44,386 nucleotides of DNA from Phytophthora quininea (GCA_011947345.1 JAAVTG010000468.1:1-44386), one strand, 5' to 3'. Positions 20,214-31,135 are shown, numbered from the stretch's first letter. A program made the numbers and translations. Notes: generated by a model not told the origin, from the sequence alone.

Positions 20214-20361
20214 TACAGCCCCGCAGCAATGCTTTCCCTGCGCTACAGGTTGAACTCCTGCAAATGATGCTCCATCATTTAATATGGCGTGATACATGAT
20301 AGACAAACGCACTTTCCCGTTTTGTTTGTTAAGGGTTTAGTATAGCCATTAATATTATCTG

Positions 20362-22123
20362 TCATAGATTATACAAATTGGCACCTTCGATAATTTTTCC
20401 AACTGGCTTAAAATACGAGGTAATGAGCTGCTTCTTCTTCTGGACGAGCTTGTTCGAGTGCAACAAGAACAAGCTCTCGCTCAAAAACCTCTTAGTCATG
20501 TTTAGCGCCTCAGATGAACCATCTTCTGCTATGAACTTACGAAGAACCACGTCCACAGCATTAGCATACTCACCATCGCTTGGAACATTCGTTCTTCCTC
20601 TTTATCATCTCCTTCCTCAATCCTTTCTTCATCTTCAATGCCAACCACAATGTATACAACGTCAGAATCTGTGTAGGCAAAGTGCACCTCTTTTCTCCAG
20701 GTGGATTTATTATCTCATCAACAGAGGAACAGCTAGAGAGCTGTAGCACCTGGATGGCCTGGACAATGTCGGTCACCGACTCCTCCATTGAGCGCCGAAC
20801 ACTGAGGGGATATACCCTTGTAGATGTAGAAAAATCGCAAGAAAAACCACATTTTCTTCAACAATTCACAACCGTTTCAATAGACTCCTCATTCCACGCC
20901 AACTTGACCCATCATCGCCGTAAAAATGTCTACTTTAAACCAGCCTTTTCGTGTCTGTCAGCGGTAGCCACCGCATGTGTGAGTTGCAGACGGCGATGGT
21001 GAGCTTAAAGCAGCCAATTATGCCACCATCCAAAGGCTGAAGGATGGCAGTGGCGTTTGGTGGAAGCAAAACTATTTATATGTGATAGAGTTCCACATTT
21101 ACATGAGATGTAGCATTGTCAATCAAGAGCAGGTTTCTTCGGTATTGGCGGAGCATGAAAGCGTTAACTTTTTCCAACTAATGACGAAAAATAACTGTTG
21201 TCATCCATGCGCTCTAGTTGAAATAGTAATGCAAGAAACCAAGCTCGACCGGTGCTTTTGTTTTTAATACACGGAGCTGTTTTGCGTGACCAATAAACAA
21301 TGGCTCAAGTCGACATGATCCATCCATATTGACAGCCAACCCAACAGTAATCCGAGTCTTGTTCTTTTTGTTTCCTCGAAGAGCAGCATGCCCTTTTCGA
21401 ATTGTAGTGGTAGGTGCACGGCGATAAAATAATCCAGTTTCATCAAAATTAAAGATATCTGCTGGTGAATAAGTGTCAAGTTTAGCCTGAATGCGAGCAA
21501 AGAAATCAGCAACAGCCTCACTGTTTGCACCAGCACCTTCTCCATGTAATCGCAATTTTTTGAAGTCGTGACGCGCTTTAAATGCACTGAGCCATCGCGC
21601 AGAAAATGTAATATTTTTTCCCGTCACACTGCGCTCTTTTAGTGCCTCAAAAAGCTATCGTCCCTTCATTTGTATGAGCTCGTCCGAGATGGATACATTG
21701 TTGGCCTGTTTGTCGTTGACCCAGAGCGCTAGAGCCTCATCTAACTCCGGGTACGTGACGGCACGGTTTGTCTTCCTATGGGGATCAATGGTCATGCCTG
21801 GTGACTTACTAAAGCGCCGTAGAATATTTGATATGGTAGCTTGAACAGGGACCTTCTCGAGGCCAAATTTGATACGGCACCACTCTCCAAACGCCTTTTG
21901 TGTCAGCTTGGGCTCTCTCTTGTGCTTATCGCACAGCTGGAGCTTCTCCCCTTCGGCGAGATTTCCTGTGCGGAGAACACGAGGCTTTGTGGGGATGGTC
22001 TCCTCCTCAGTGCTGCACCGTCGATCGCTGAATGGAAGTTGTGGCTGGCTCTCCTATCACAATATTGGTTAGATTTTTTCGGGTCTTCTGCGGGTCTGGT
22101 AAGGCCGCTGGTCGGGTATGCAT
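20362..22123 (-). pseudogene. pogo/Tigger-like transposase (CENP-B HTH + DDE_1), decayed
   Basis: Minus-strand pieces in collinear order. A possible start is ATG 22123 (MHTRPAALPD). The N-terminal helix-turn-helix region follows (LAEGEKLQLCDKHKREPK, KAFGEWCRIKFG), then the CENP-B-type domain (LDEALALWVNDKQANN). An in-frame TAG lies at 21655-21657. The catalytic core holds IFNFDETGLFYRRAP (first Asp), LLLIDNATSHVNVELYH (second Asp), an in-frame TAA at 21076-21078, then LLPPNATAILQPLDGG (third Asp). The C-terminal part is spread over two more frames and ends in KKQLITSYFKPVGK before the stop at 20362. Several stops and frame changes make the copy inactive. The outer ends and TA target duplication were not identified. 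Confidence 0.83.
22061..22114 (+). repeat. Left member of an imperfect ~55-bp inverted repeat
   Basis: The reverse complement of this stretch (core TGCGGGTCTGGTAAGGCCGC) matches 25256-25311 at roughly 80% by eye. The pair brackets the MULE and the 2OG-like relic. The left member also overlaps the presumed N-terminal codons of the pogo relic, so it may belong to that element instead. Confidence 0.5.
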
Positions 22124-22524
22124 ATTTGATGGATATGGCTCCTGGTCACGCTGACCAAGACTAGACCCGAGAAATACCTCTTGTGTACTTTGCTTAGTAA
22201 TTTCCCAGGAATAATAATAGTAGTTTCATACTTTCGTAAAACTCATATAAAATGATATATCATGAATATCCGGATTCGATTACACCTTTTCGATATAAAG
22301 ATCCCATTGCAGTCCTACACATCTACATTTCCTCTTGTTAATCCCAGCTGACATGTTTTTAATGTTAGCTCTCGTGCTGTGTCCAGAGGAGGCAATTCGT
22401 GACTTGTTCGCTTCTGCTTAAGTACATGAATGGAAAATGAATGGCTCGCACGGACTAAAGACCTTTACTCCGTGCTAGCCATTCACTTCAGCGCTCGAGC
22501 CCAAAGTTGGCGTTCATTTCCAAA
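22124..22524. other. No gene recognised
   Basis: An AT-rich interval between the pogo start and the MULE ATG. It probably holds a pogo end and the MULE 5' flank. No terminal inverted repeat or target duplication was identified. Confidence 0.35.
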
Positions 22525-23950
22525 ATGGACGACGTTCAAGAACTGTGCCCTTTCAAGACCACTGTCAACTGGCAAGGCTTCGCCTACACGAAGGCGTACT
22601 CTTCAGGCCGCAAGACAGCATATCGTTGCAGTTACTACCGCAGCACCAAGTGCAAGGCCCGTGTCGACGTGATGGCAGACGGTTCCTACCAGAACGCAAT
22701 TACGCACACCTGCGGCAGAAGAATTGACGAAAGCAACACGCCTGCGACCGCAACTTGCACCCTCCTGAGGCAGTGGACGTCGTCGAAGACATGAAGCGCG
22801 AAGTTGATAATCTTGCGCTGTCAAACCTGACACTCGTGCCGTCGAAGATCTGGGAGATGATGCGAGAGGAATTAACGTCCAAGAAGATGATCCGGGGACT
22901 CACGCGCGACCAAGTGATGAGTCGTGTCTACCGTACCCGCAACGCACACTTTGGGTCTTCAATCTACGGACGTGTCGAGGTTCCACCGCTCTCCATGACG
23001 AAGGTTGGTGATGCAATGTTTTTCCAGTTCCACTACACCAACGTCGACGAGGGTAAAGTCCAGCACATTCTCGGATGGGGCCACCCCGCGTTGACCAGGC
23101 TGCTGTCTTACAACCAGACTTCATTGTTCATCGACGGAACTTTCCACTGCGTGCCTAGCACCTTCTATCAATGCATCATCGTCATGGTCCACGACCGCGG
23201 CTCCAAGTGCTTTGTTCCCTGTATGTACTGCCTCACGACTAACAAGTCTGAGTGGACGTACTGGAGCACGCTTCATTGTGTGCAGGCTGCAACTGGTATG
23301 ATGATGGATGTTGGGACGGTATCATGCGGCTTTGAGCGCGGTCTCATTAACGCCGTGGAAGATCAGTTCCCGAGCGCTGATATCATCGGTTGCCTTTTTC
23401 ATTTTAAGCAGGCTGTCCGACGTAAGATGCAGAAACTCCACCTGCCTACGGACGAGATCTCTCTCATGATGCAGCCTGGATACGTCGACTCGCTTACTGT
23501 CATCCCTCATGACCGCATCGACCCCCACGGCATCAATTTCGTGGTCAAGAAGCTCAACGTGGACCTTCGTGGGAAGGTGTTGAGTACTCCGCGACGAAGT
23601 GGGAGCAATTCTGGGTGTACTTTCGCAAGACGTGGATGGAGCTGTATCCTCCGCATTTTTGGAACGTGTTTGGCATTCAACGCACTGTTGTCAACCGCAC
23701 CAACAACCCCTTGGAGCGTTACAACCGCGAGATCAACAACGCGTTTCCTTCGATCCACCCCAATCTGCCGACATTCATAGGGGTGATCGAGGAGCATGCG
23801 AGCCGCCACATCAAGCTCTTGGAGGATATATACCGCAAGCGAGCTCGTGCCCCACCGCACGGAACTGGCGAGGTTCCCCGAGTTTACAGTGTAGCCCGCG
23901 CGACTGACGGCAAGGCTAGCGCTACGCTTTGTCGGTATCTCTTTTTCAGT
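22525..23950 (+). pseudogene. MULE (Mutator-like) transposase with FLYWCH-type zinc finger, two frameshifts
   Basis: ATG 22525 opens a FLYWCH/WRKY-like finger (WQGFAYTKAY, YRCSYYRSTKCKARV, THTCGRR). The frame changes near 22755-22765 into the transposase domain. There LFIDGTFHCVP holds the first catalytic Asp, and DIIGCLFHFKQAVRRKM is the C..H/HF..A motif typical of MULE transposases. A second break near 23575-23590 leads to EYSATKWEQFWVYFRKTW and the conserved RTNNPLERYNREIN. The readable protein fades after GEVPRVYSVAR near 23890. It is convergent with the 2OG-like relic at 24.1-24.9 kb. Both may lie in one element bounded by the 22061/25256 inverted repeat, but this is not proven. Confidence 0.83.
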
Positions 23951-24128
23951 TTGTTTCTCTTTCTCACGTTTATTCCAAGGAGCCTTGACGATAACAAACA
24001 CAATACACGTAGCATTTACCTTTCAACATTGTATCGACAGTTTTAATAAAGAAAAACGTCAGAAGTATGTGGTGTGTGTCGATGGCCTCTTCCTTTCATT
24101 CCGGTTAGCAGTAACTACCTACGCTAGC

Positions 24129-24945
24129 CTATCCTCCGGTCTGTTGCGGTTGACACGGCGGTATTTTGTTGCGATGCTTGCAGTAACCGCCAGCGCTGCA
24201 AATCTTGTCGCACCTTGGGCACTTGCGCGCAGGCTCCTTCGGGCGGTTCTTGCGGACATGGGCACGACTGCCTTTTGCCGCCTTCGGATTGTCCTGGCAG
24301 TAGAACCGATGCTGGCACATTCTCTCCGAGTCGACATCCATCGCGTCGCACCATCCGCAGGTAAACTCTTTCTCATTGACTCCCGCGACAATATCCGGCA
24401 CAAATTCGACGCCAGGGATTGTAACGTATCAGTGGAGTCGGTAGTTGACACTCTTGTAAGCCATTCCACAATGGATCAAATCGCCCCGAAACAATAGATA
24501 TTCACCACGGAACAGGTCCACCACCTGCGCCCGTGAGGGGTCCGCCGTCTCGTAGCAGCTGTCGAAAACCTTCAGGCGAGTTCCTTGTTGAAGCGCGACA
24601 ATCATGCTGCACGGGATAGTGTGCGGGTACTTCTTCGTCACCTGGGCGATAGCTTCGGGGTGTAATCCTTGTGCGGGTCTTGTTCAACACCACGTGCCGA
24701 CGACTTCATGAACGAATACACCGTAGGCATGTAGTTTTGGTCATGGCTGCGTACAGCGTAGCAAAGCTCCTGGTGCTTAACTTTCATAACGTCTGATAGC
24801 ACGTTTGGATCCTCCGGAAGACGGGATTGGAGACGATGCGTGTCCTCTTCTTCACCACCGACGCTCTTGAATACGGGAACATAATTGCGGCTCTTTGCTT
24901 CATCTAGCAGTTTCTCCAACAATTCTGCGGAGAGCTTCGGACGAA
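24129..24945 (-). pseudogene. 2OG-Fe(II) oxygenase-like protein with C-terminal zinc finger, copy 1 (decayed)
   Basis: Minus-strand pieces: FRPKLSAELLEKLLDEAKSR and YVPVFKSVGG, then SSARGVEQDPHKDYTP with an HxD candidate (HKD). A one-base frame change lies in a CCCC run near 24655-24660. The next frame reads EAIAQVTKKYPHTIPCSMIV and LFRGEYLLFRGDLIHCGMAY, with a distal His followed eleven residues later by Arg (NYRLH). An in-frame TGA lies at 24429-24431. The same frame then reads IPGVEFVPDIVAGVNEKEF and a Cys/His-rich finger (CGWCDAM, CQHRFYCQDN, CPRCDKICSAGGYCKHR). HxD...H...R is the 2-oxoglutarate oxygenase pattern, but the assignment is inferred from motifs only. The copy is inactive. A related relic lies at 28.5 kb. 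Confidence 0.55.
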
Positions 24946-25255
24946 AGCGAAGCTACCCGTAAGGTGGCAAAGCACTGTAGTCAACTGCCAATTTGGAGGC
25001 CATTTCCGAAATGATAGAATTCAGCCAGGATAAGGCCCAAACGATTGGAGATACGGACCAAACGATTGGCTTGTTTTTGCAGTATTGCTGTATGAGTATA
25101 CTAGTTCTGTAGAAATGAAACCAGCGTTGATACAATACTAGTATTATCCATGGCCTTCAAATCCTTGATTTTTCTGGTACGAATATGGATCAGGTCGGGC
25201 CCACCATGTGTTTTTTCTGTGTAATCTATCAGCTGGTATGGGTCAGGGTCAGCCT
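24946..25255. other. No gene recognised
   Basis: AT-rich sequence upstream of the 2OG-like relic. No open frame resembling a known protein is seen. Confidence 0.35.
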
Positions 25256-25311
25256 GACCAGCGGCCTAACCAGGCCCGCAAATGACCCGTTTATTAATCT
25301 ACCACAATATT
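25256..25311 (-). repeat. Right member of the imperfect ~55-bp inverted repeat
   Basis: The partner of 22061-22114, read on the other strand. Similarity stops at about AATATT (near 25306-25311) and does not extend into the pogo coding sequence. It could be a transposon end or a stray pogo 5' fragment. Confidence 0.5.
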
Positions 25312-27340
25312 TTTATGAAATGATAATTCTGTTTGGACAAATGAATGATCGAAGCTGTCGAGTCTCCCGTGATAATCATTTGTGGGAGTTGAACCGTATT
25401 GGATCAGCGGGGCAACAATGTGCACTAACTTTGGGTGGTTAAATAAAACGTACAGGAATTTTAAATTTTGCTTGTGTTTTGTATGGAGCTCGATACATTC
25501 CTTATGTTATAGTCCCTTTATTCGAACTTTCAAGATTCGTGAAATTCTAATCATATTTTAATCAGTCTTTGCTTGACCACGGCAGGTTCGGGTACAACTT
25601 TATATTGACATAGTCTGTATTCGTATTAGTTTTAGGGTTGGTCTTAAACACATAAAGTGCAAAGAAATCATAACCAAAGAGCCCATCAGCGGTGTTGATT
25701 AACAATTTAACTATTTGACCACATTTTCCTAGGCTAAAGCGAATATTTTTGCATGCTGACCATGGCGGGTTAAGCGTAATATTACATGAACTAATGCCGT
25801 CCATGTCGTCCATCCGCTGCCGAAGGGTTACTGCTCATCTTCATCAGTTTGGTCATCGTCAACTTCAACTTAAGAATTGATAAAAAATTCAGTATTGATT
25901 TCAATTTTATTAATTGGGGATCATTCCTCTGATGCTCGGTCGCCGTACTCGATCATTTTTAAGAACAGTCGGGGCACGATCTTATGAAATCACGCTACAT
26001 TTAGGTGGTCGTGATTTAGTTTATAACGATGTTGAAGTTGATCCCCATTTTAGCAACAGACGATTTTCATGAACATTGGGTGATTTTTCCGTGGCGTGGA
26101 GAACGCAGCAGCAACGGCTGATCAGGCCAGCGTGGCCAGCGTCATGAGTATCAAGTGTATACCAAAACCAACCGAGTCGACAATGGAAATTGGGCTACTG
26201 GACGGCTGAGACGATGGGGGGCAAGGACACCGACACCGACACGGCAATGGACAAGGACGGCTGAGACTGTCAGTGCCCCAGCAATCCCTCTCTGGGAGAA
26301 GATGTGGTTGTTTGCGATGCTGGAGCGCTGCCGGGATGGCAAAAGAAAGTCAGACTACAGCAAGATGTAAGAAAGAACGCGGCAACGTCATGACTCTGCA
26401 CAGTTTCGCCTACGGTGTTGATTATCGTAGCTTTGCGATCGGCGAAATGCGTCCAAGACGTCGCCGTAGAGTCCTGCCACAGCATCGGATAGATGAGCTC
26501 CCATGACGCATGCAAACCTTACCACCTCAGTACCGACTCAAAACTATTGAAGCCGGAAAATGGATGATGATCCACGTTCTCAAGACTACGATGGCGAGTG
26601 AAAAATTCCTGGTGAAGCTTTCCGCAGTCGTGAAATCCAGAGCAACTGCCTCTAACGCCGCAATGTAGCCGAACAAGGCAAAAAGCGCTTAGTCGTGAGT
26701 GTGGGTAGCGATGTATGCTTTCACGCTACCCATATTCGCCGAAGCGCTTGTGCAGCTTCACAAACGAAAGATCCAGGTTTGCCTGTTGTATGATAAAGTG
26801 TAGTCCAGCAGCATTGTTGTCGTACTACAATGTCTACGACAACTTCTCCAAGCTGGTATTCGGTGCTTTCACTACGATACATCTAAAGTTGATCATCGTG
26901 GATTCGCCATTCTGTGCATCCGGCAGCCCGAATCTATCCGTAAAGGTGTACGGGACCAATTCTGAGTGTCTCGTTCAGCTGAACATGGCACAGGCGTTTC
27001 ATGTAACAACTTATAATAGGGACTGCTCAACGACGATGCCATCAAGACTGTGACGTACACAGACGTCACAAAGCAGCTGGCTAAGCTGCAGAAGAAAGCC
27101 AATAAAACCAAGACGGAAACCGATAAACGCAGGCTAAGTAGTGAGTGAAAGAATCTGCAAGATAGACTATATATATATATCGCAGTCGATAACTGGCCAT
27201 CGCTTGGCTCGTCTTTTGCCGAAGGGCCTTATTGCCCAAATTAAGCACTAAACAGACGTCACGTTATCTTTATCTTAGTTTTATTTTAGCTATGCAATCA
27301 TTACTATTATCGATCCCATAATGATAGATTTACATCAGTA
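25312..27340. other. Gene-poor interval with short unrecognised coding-like remnants
   Basis: Several short frames look protein-like but match no family I know. Examples are 25562-25813 minus; about 26070-26125 plus (HEHWVIFPWRGERSSNG); 26155-26506 plus; and about 27035-27148 plus, which ends with VTKQLAKLQKKANKTKTETD before a stop. They may be remains of one or more dead transposons. A (TA)n run lies near 27167-27180. No intact gene is supported. Confidence 0.3.
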
Positions 27341-27350
27341 TTTCGACACG

Positions 27351-27760
27351 GCAAATATGATGGTGATAAGTGGTAGTGGTAGAGATAGGCGATCAACTAA
27401 TCAGCGATTAGCAACAACTACTACAGCTACACCTAACCAATACATATGAAAACTTGGGGGTATACGTATTTATACGGAGAACACGACAGTGAGAGTATCA
27501 AGTGACAGAGACAAGACCATCCATCAATCGGTGACCAGCAAGGGAAACAACGGCCGCACCCACCCGGTGGAGCTGAAAACTTTGGGGACTACGTTTTCAA
27601 AACGGGGAACACGGTTATGGTACTCTGAATGGATAGAGACAAGCGCATCAAACGAATCAGCAATTAGAAAGATAACGACGACCGCACACACTCGTAGCGA
27701 TGGTTGCAAATACTCGATAGAACTGAAAACATCTAGAACCATTTTTTATATAAGTAGAAC
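27351..27760 (+). repeat. Interstitial, decayed array of the subtelomeric ~129-bp satellite
   Basis: At least three degenerate units start near 27351, 27479 and 27607, so the period is 128 bp. Landmarks shared with the subtelomeric units at 37.8-38.5 kb are GAGAACACGA, CAATCAGCGAT-like words, GAGCTGAAAACTT and GGACTACGTTTTCA. The stretch is more diverged than the subtelomeric copies and lies about 10 kb inward of them. Confidence 0.75.
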
Positions 27761-28522
27761 AAATTCACCCATGATCGAGATTAAAAGAATGATGAAATTG
27801 ACCAGTGGTTTTTATTGTGCGAGGTAAAGAAAATAAACCAACTAGAGAAGGTAGCGAAATAGAGGCTGCACTGAAACAAAACGTACACCAAAAAATAGAT
27901 ACATATCGTAAAAGTAGGATAGAGTGAGACGCTTGTAAAATACCACGTCCTAATAAGTCTGTAGCTAATTGTTACGGGGTAAAACGTGTTTGTAGCCAAA
28001 ACCCAAGTTGATATTCAATTTTATGTGCAATTTGCTCTAGTTTTTATAAGCGTCGCACTCAATTCGACTTTTACGGTAATGTTATGTAATTATAATAAAA
28101 TACAGTAAAAAGAGGGGATATGAGGTGATATAATAATAATAATGAGGTTGAGAGTAGTAAGAAACTAGGGAAAGAAAAAGAAAAGTTGTATCGTTAAAAG
28201 GATCTGTCGACCCACTACGACCCGAAAGGAAAGAATCAGCATTACATAAAATGGCACAGTGTCAGCACGCAGAATGGAACTGAGAACACAAGGTAGGCCA
28301 TGAGGGAGAAGGTGGGCAATTCTAAGGAGGGCCATTTCTGAGGTGCAACCATTTCACAAGAAAGGGCAAAAAGCTGCGGAAAACCAGCTGCCTGGAGAGT
28401 ATACAAACATCCGGTGAACAACGGTTGTGTGGCTATTGCGAACCAGCGTGTCCGTTGCATTTTAGATGGAGCCCCGCCGAAATCAACCTCTGCCCAACCG
28501 CGGCTACCTGATTGTCGACTTG
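27761..28522. other. AT-rich interval, no gene recognised
   Basis: Low-complexity AT-rich DNA, including an AATAATAATAAT run near 28131-28142. Open frames are short and compositionally unlike genes. Confidence 0.4.
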
Positions 28523-29270
28523 GGGTTGCCGAGAAAGACTCGCAAAGACCTGCTTGACGAGGCAACGCTCCGCGACTACGTACCCGTCTTCCAGCATGTC
28601 GGAGCAAAGAAAACGAGATGACGAGAGAGCAATGTTGTGTCGTTGGGATATCTGTCGCAACAGCAGAGCTTAAGCGCGTAATTACGTCAATCGCGGGGTG
28701 TCTTGACTCGTCTGGGAGACCGTCGGTATTCTCCTTTATACGGTCGTGGGCTGGTGGTGCGACTCAAGACGCGCACCAAGACTACCCCTACCGATCTCAT
28801 CGAAGAAGCGAAGTGAAGAAAGAGCTTTCGGGTTCCTGCGAGTGTTATATTCGCTCTGGAGCCAAGTATTCATGGCCACGTACACGACGGCTGCTTCGAT
28901 GTGAAAGACGGCCCCTGCGAGCGAGTGGCGGACATTCCTCTGGGCTTTTGTATCATTATCTATGGGGATCTAGCACACAATGGTGCCGCCTACTCTGCTT
29001 TCAACCATCATGTTCACTGCTATCTCTCGTACAGCCAGCTAAAATGGAAGCCAGATATAGGTAACAATGTTCTTCCCCACATTTTGAGTGACAGTTTTAT
29101 GAATTAAAGCCGGAGGAGAGCATTGTCATGCATCAGCACTGCCGCTACTGTATCAATAACCCGGCTTCTGTGAAGAACGAAATCATGCGCCGCATGCGCG
29201 ATAAAAATCGGGGAACTACGTTTGCAATGTCTGTGGCAATACATTTACAAAACCAAGCTCGTATCGATCC
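28523..29270 (+). pseudogene. 2OG-Fe(II) oxygenase-like protein with C-terminal zinc finger, copy 2 (decayed)
   Basis: A plus-strand relative of the relic at 24.1-24.9 kb. It reads LPRKTRKDLLDEATLRDYVP and VFQHVGAKKTR, then an in-frame TGA (28619-28621). It continues with SVFSFIRSWAGGATQDAHQDY, which carries the HxD candidate (HQD). After frame changes near 28790-28870 it reads HGHVHDGCFDVKDGPCE and IIYGDLAHNGAAYSAFNHHV, which has the distal His, with the usual Arg position now His. The tail keeps finger pieces in two frames (MHQHCRYCINN, then YVCNVCGNTF). The order of parts matches copy 1. No MULE is recognisable beside it. Confidence 0.55.
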
Positions 29271-30275
29271 ATAATATTTATGGGGAAATCCCATCCATAG
29301 TCCGAAACCACAAAGTAATTCTCACCGTAGTCTAACATGAGTTTCTGGAACCCTGAGCCGGCAACACACTACAGTAACACTCATAACTGAATACCATAGC
29401 GCCAATTCGTATATTTTGCACAATGCAGTGGGGCTGCGTAGCAGTGTGTGGTGTAGGAATCCACTGAACTTTCGCTAATGTAGCAGCGAGCTTCCGTACA
29501 CAACAATACACCTTCCGGAACGGTAGGCGAATGTTGGGGCGTAATCTGAAGAGATCATATTCGACCCTGCCCGAGCCGGTGTGTCCTTCGCCCACTGACT
29601 ACGCTTGCTAGCAATATACACGAGCGTAACAGGCACGAACTTTCGCCTGTACGCCCAAACACTCTTTCACACACACTAAACCCCGTGGCACCAACAGGTG
29701 AAGGTTGCCTAGTCCCGTGGACTCTTTTACGGGGGCGCCGGAGTATTATCCCGGCCGGAAGTCACGTTGGAATGTGACTCTAGTACTCCACACAAGGGTT
29801 CTGTCACTCAACCCCTATTAATAGGGTCAGACCAAAATACACTCTAATTACCACTCTTCACTCTTGACCTGACCAAACGAACACTCACTTCACGAAGGTC
29901 TGTGTACGCTGGCAGGCATAAACCAACGCAAAGGGCAAGGTGCTTACCTAGGACGCTTGGCCGCTTGGGTAGTACCGACTTCCCTTTGTCATGGCATACA
30001 CCTGATGTGACGTGCAGAGACCAGAAATTCGGTGTCCCGGCTAAATGGAGTTGTTAGTGCTCGTGGGGCACAAATAATGAAAAGCCAAACAAAGCGCAAA
30101 ACGCTGCTATATTTTCTAGTCATGCAATGCCACAGCTCGAAAAACACCGTCGAAATCTTCATCCCAACTAAATTCTCCTAGCACCTCGTCGACTTGTTTC
30201 GTTCGTTTGGCTTCTTCCACAATATCTGCTGCATCCTCCACTTCAATCACTTCGCCCAACTGTTCACCACCCCAG
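29271..30275. other. No gene recognised; possible decayed repeat sequence
   Basis: About 1 kb of moderately GC-rich DNA without a supported gene. The stretch 29600-30060 has no long frame and looks like repeat or LTR-type sequence, but I could not define TG...CA ends or a target duplication. Confidence 0.3.
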
Positions 30276-31135
30276 TCATGTAGCAGATCGCATTGTTTTG
30301 AAGCCGCTGACTACGATTTCCGATGTAGACTTCATCCACGCATCGTTGACCCAGCTGCACAAAGTTTTACGATCTGGGGCTGGGACTTGAAAGAGACACC
30401 AGGTGTACGGCTTGTAGTTGCACTCGTAGTCATGAATCCAAAGATTTCGCAGTCGAGTTTTGAGCGGGCCGTTCGAAGTGGCGTCAGCCGGCCGACACAC
30501 CGACGTAGCGTTTGGCGGGACCTCCATCAGAGTGACGTCAATTGCTTTAGCATACTCGGTGACTTCCTTGGACCAGTGTCCAGAAACGTCATCGAGTAAC
30601 AGCAGCACCGGCTCACACGGCTGTGGGCGATCAGCAAAATGAAACGTTAGCCACTGAATAGTCAGATAGCTATTCCACCAGCCTAAATCATTAAACTATG
30701 TTAGGATTATTTAAAAAAATTAGCTTCGTCAAAACTTACCTTTTGTGTTTGCGTACACCTGCATACCGAAGTCAATTTGCGCAGGCGAAGCATCTTTTCG
30801 CCACATATTGGTGCTGAATCCGTGGTGTGCCTCGTGGTTCTCTCCGCGCCGTTCCTCCACCGAAGCGGGCGCACCTTAAAAACGACGAACGGCGCGTACT
30901 TTTCCCAGTCGAATCACCAAGGAGCATGACTGTGGCGCGGTCTTTCGACTTGCCGCCGCACTGCATCTAAACGGTTTTGATACCCGTCCTGTGCAGTGTT
31001 TTTTTAGGGAGATATTCGAAGCAAGCAGCTAGTTAAGAGTACATGAACACGTACGTTGGTCCACTAGTTTCGAATCGAATTACAAATAAAATGAAAATCG
31101 TACCAGTCTGATCAGCATTGAATATGCGCGTTGCC
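30276..31135 (-). pseudogene. Second pogo/DDE_1-type transposase relic with one 57-nt intron
   Basis: The first catalytic Asp sits in IFNADQTGT near 31105-31130, preceded by an in-frame TAG. MQCGGKSKDRATVMLLGDST lies at about 30907-30966. The frame changes in this region, then GFSTNMWRKDASPAQIDFGM continues to YANTK. A 57-nt intron with canonical ends (GTAAGT...TTTAG) at 30683-30739 joins this to GWWNSYLTIQW. The last exon has LLLLDDVSGHWSKEVTEYAK (second Asp) and PPNATSVCRPADATSNGPLK (third Asp). It ends at GFKTMRSAT. The family differs from the pogo relic at 20.4-22.1 kb in sequence and in having this intron. Stops and frame changes make it inactive. Confidence 0.78.

Larger units (their letters stand above)
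13858..20244 (-). repeat. Arm B of the 946-bp inverted duplication, opened by three insertions
   Basis: Pieces 13858-13896, 16206-16272, 19030-19843 and 20219-20244 are the reverse complement of arm A. They sum to 39+67+814+26 = 946 bp, exactly the length of arm A. The gaps are two piggyBac elements and one solo LTR, each with a target duplication that is present once in arm A. The insertions therefore happened after the duplication, or piggyBac copies in arm A excised precisely. Confidence 0.9.

Noticed and set aside
7471..20244. The inverted arms as terminal repeats of a single 12.8-kb transposon
   Set aside because: The outer flanks show no target duplication, the interior holds host-type genes and unrelated dead elements, and no single transposase accounts for the ends. 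An inverted segmental duplication fits better.
22061..25311. The ~55-bp inverted repeat as proven MULE terminal repeats
   Set aside because: Similarity is about 80% over a short stretch, the left member overlaps presumed pogo coding sequence, and no 8-11 bp target duplication was found. It is kept only as a hypothesis.
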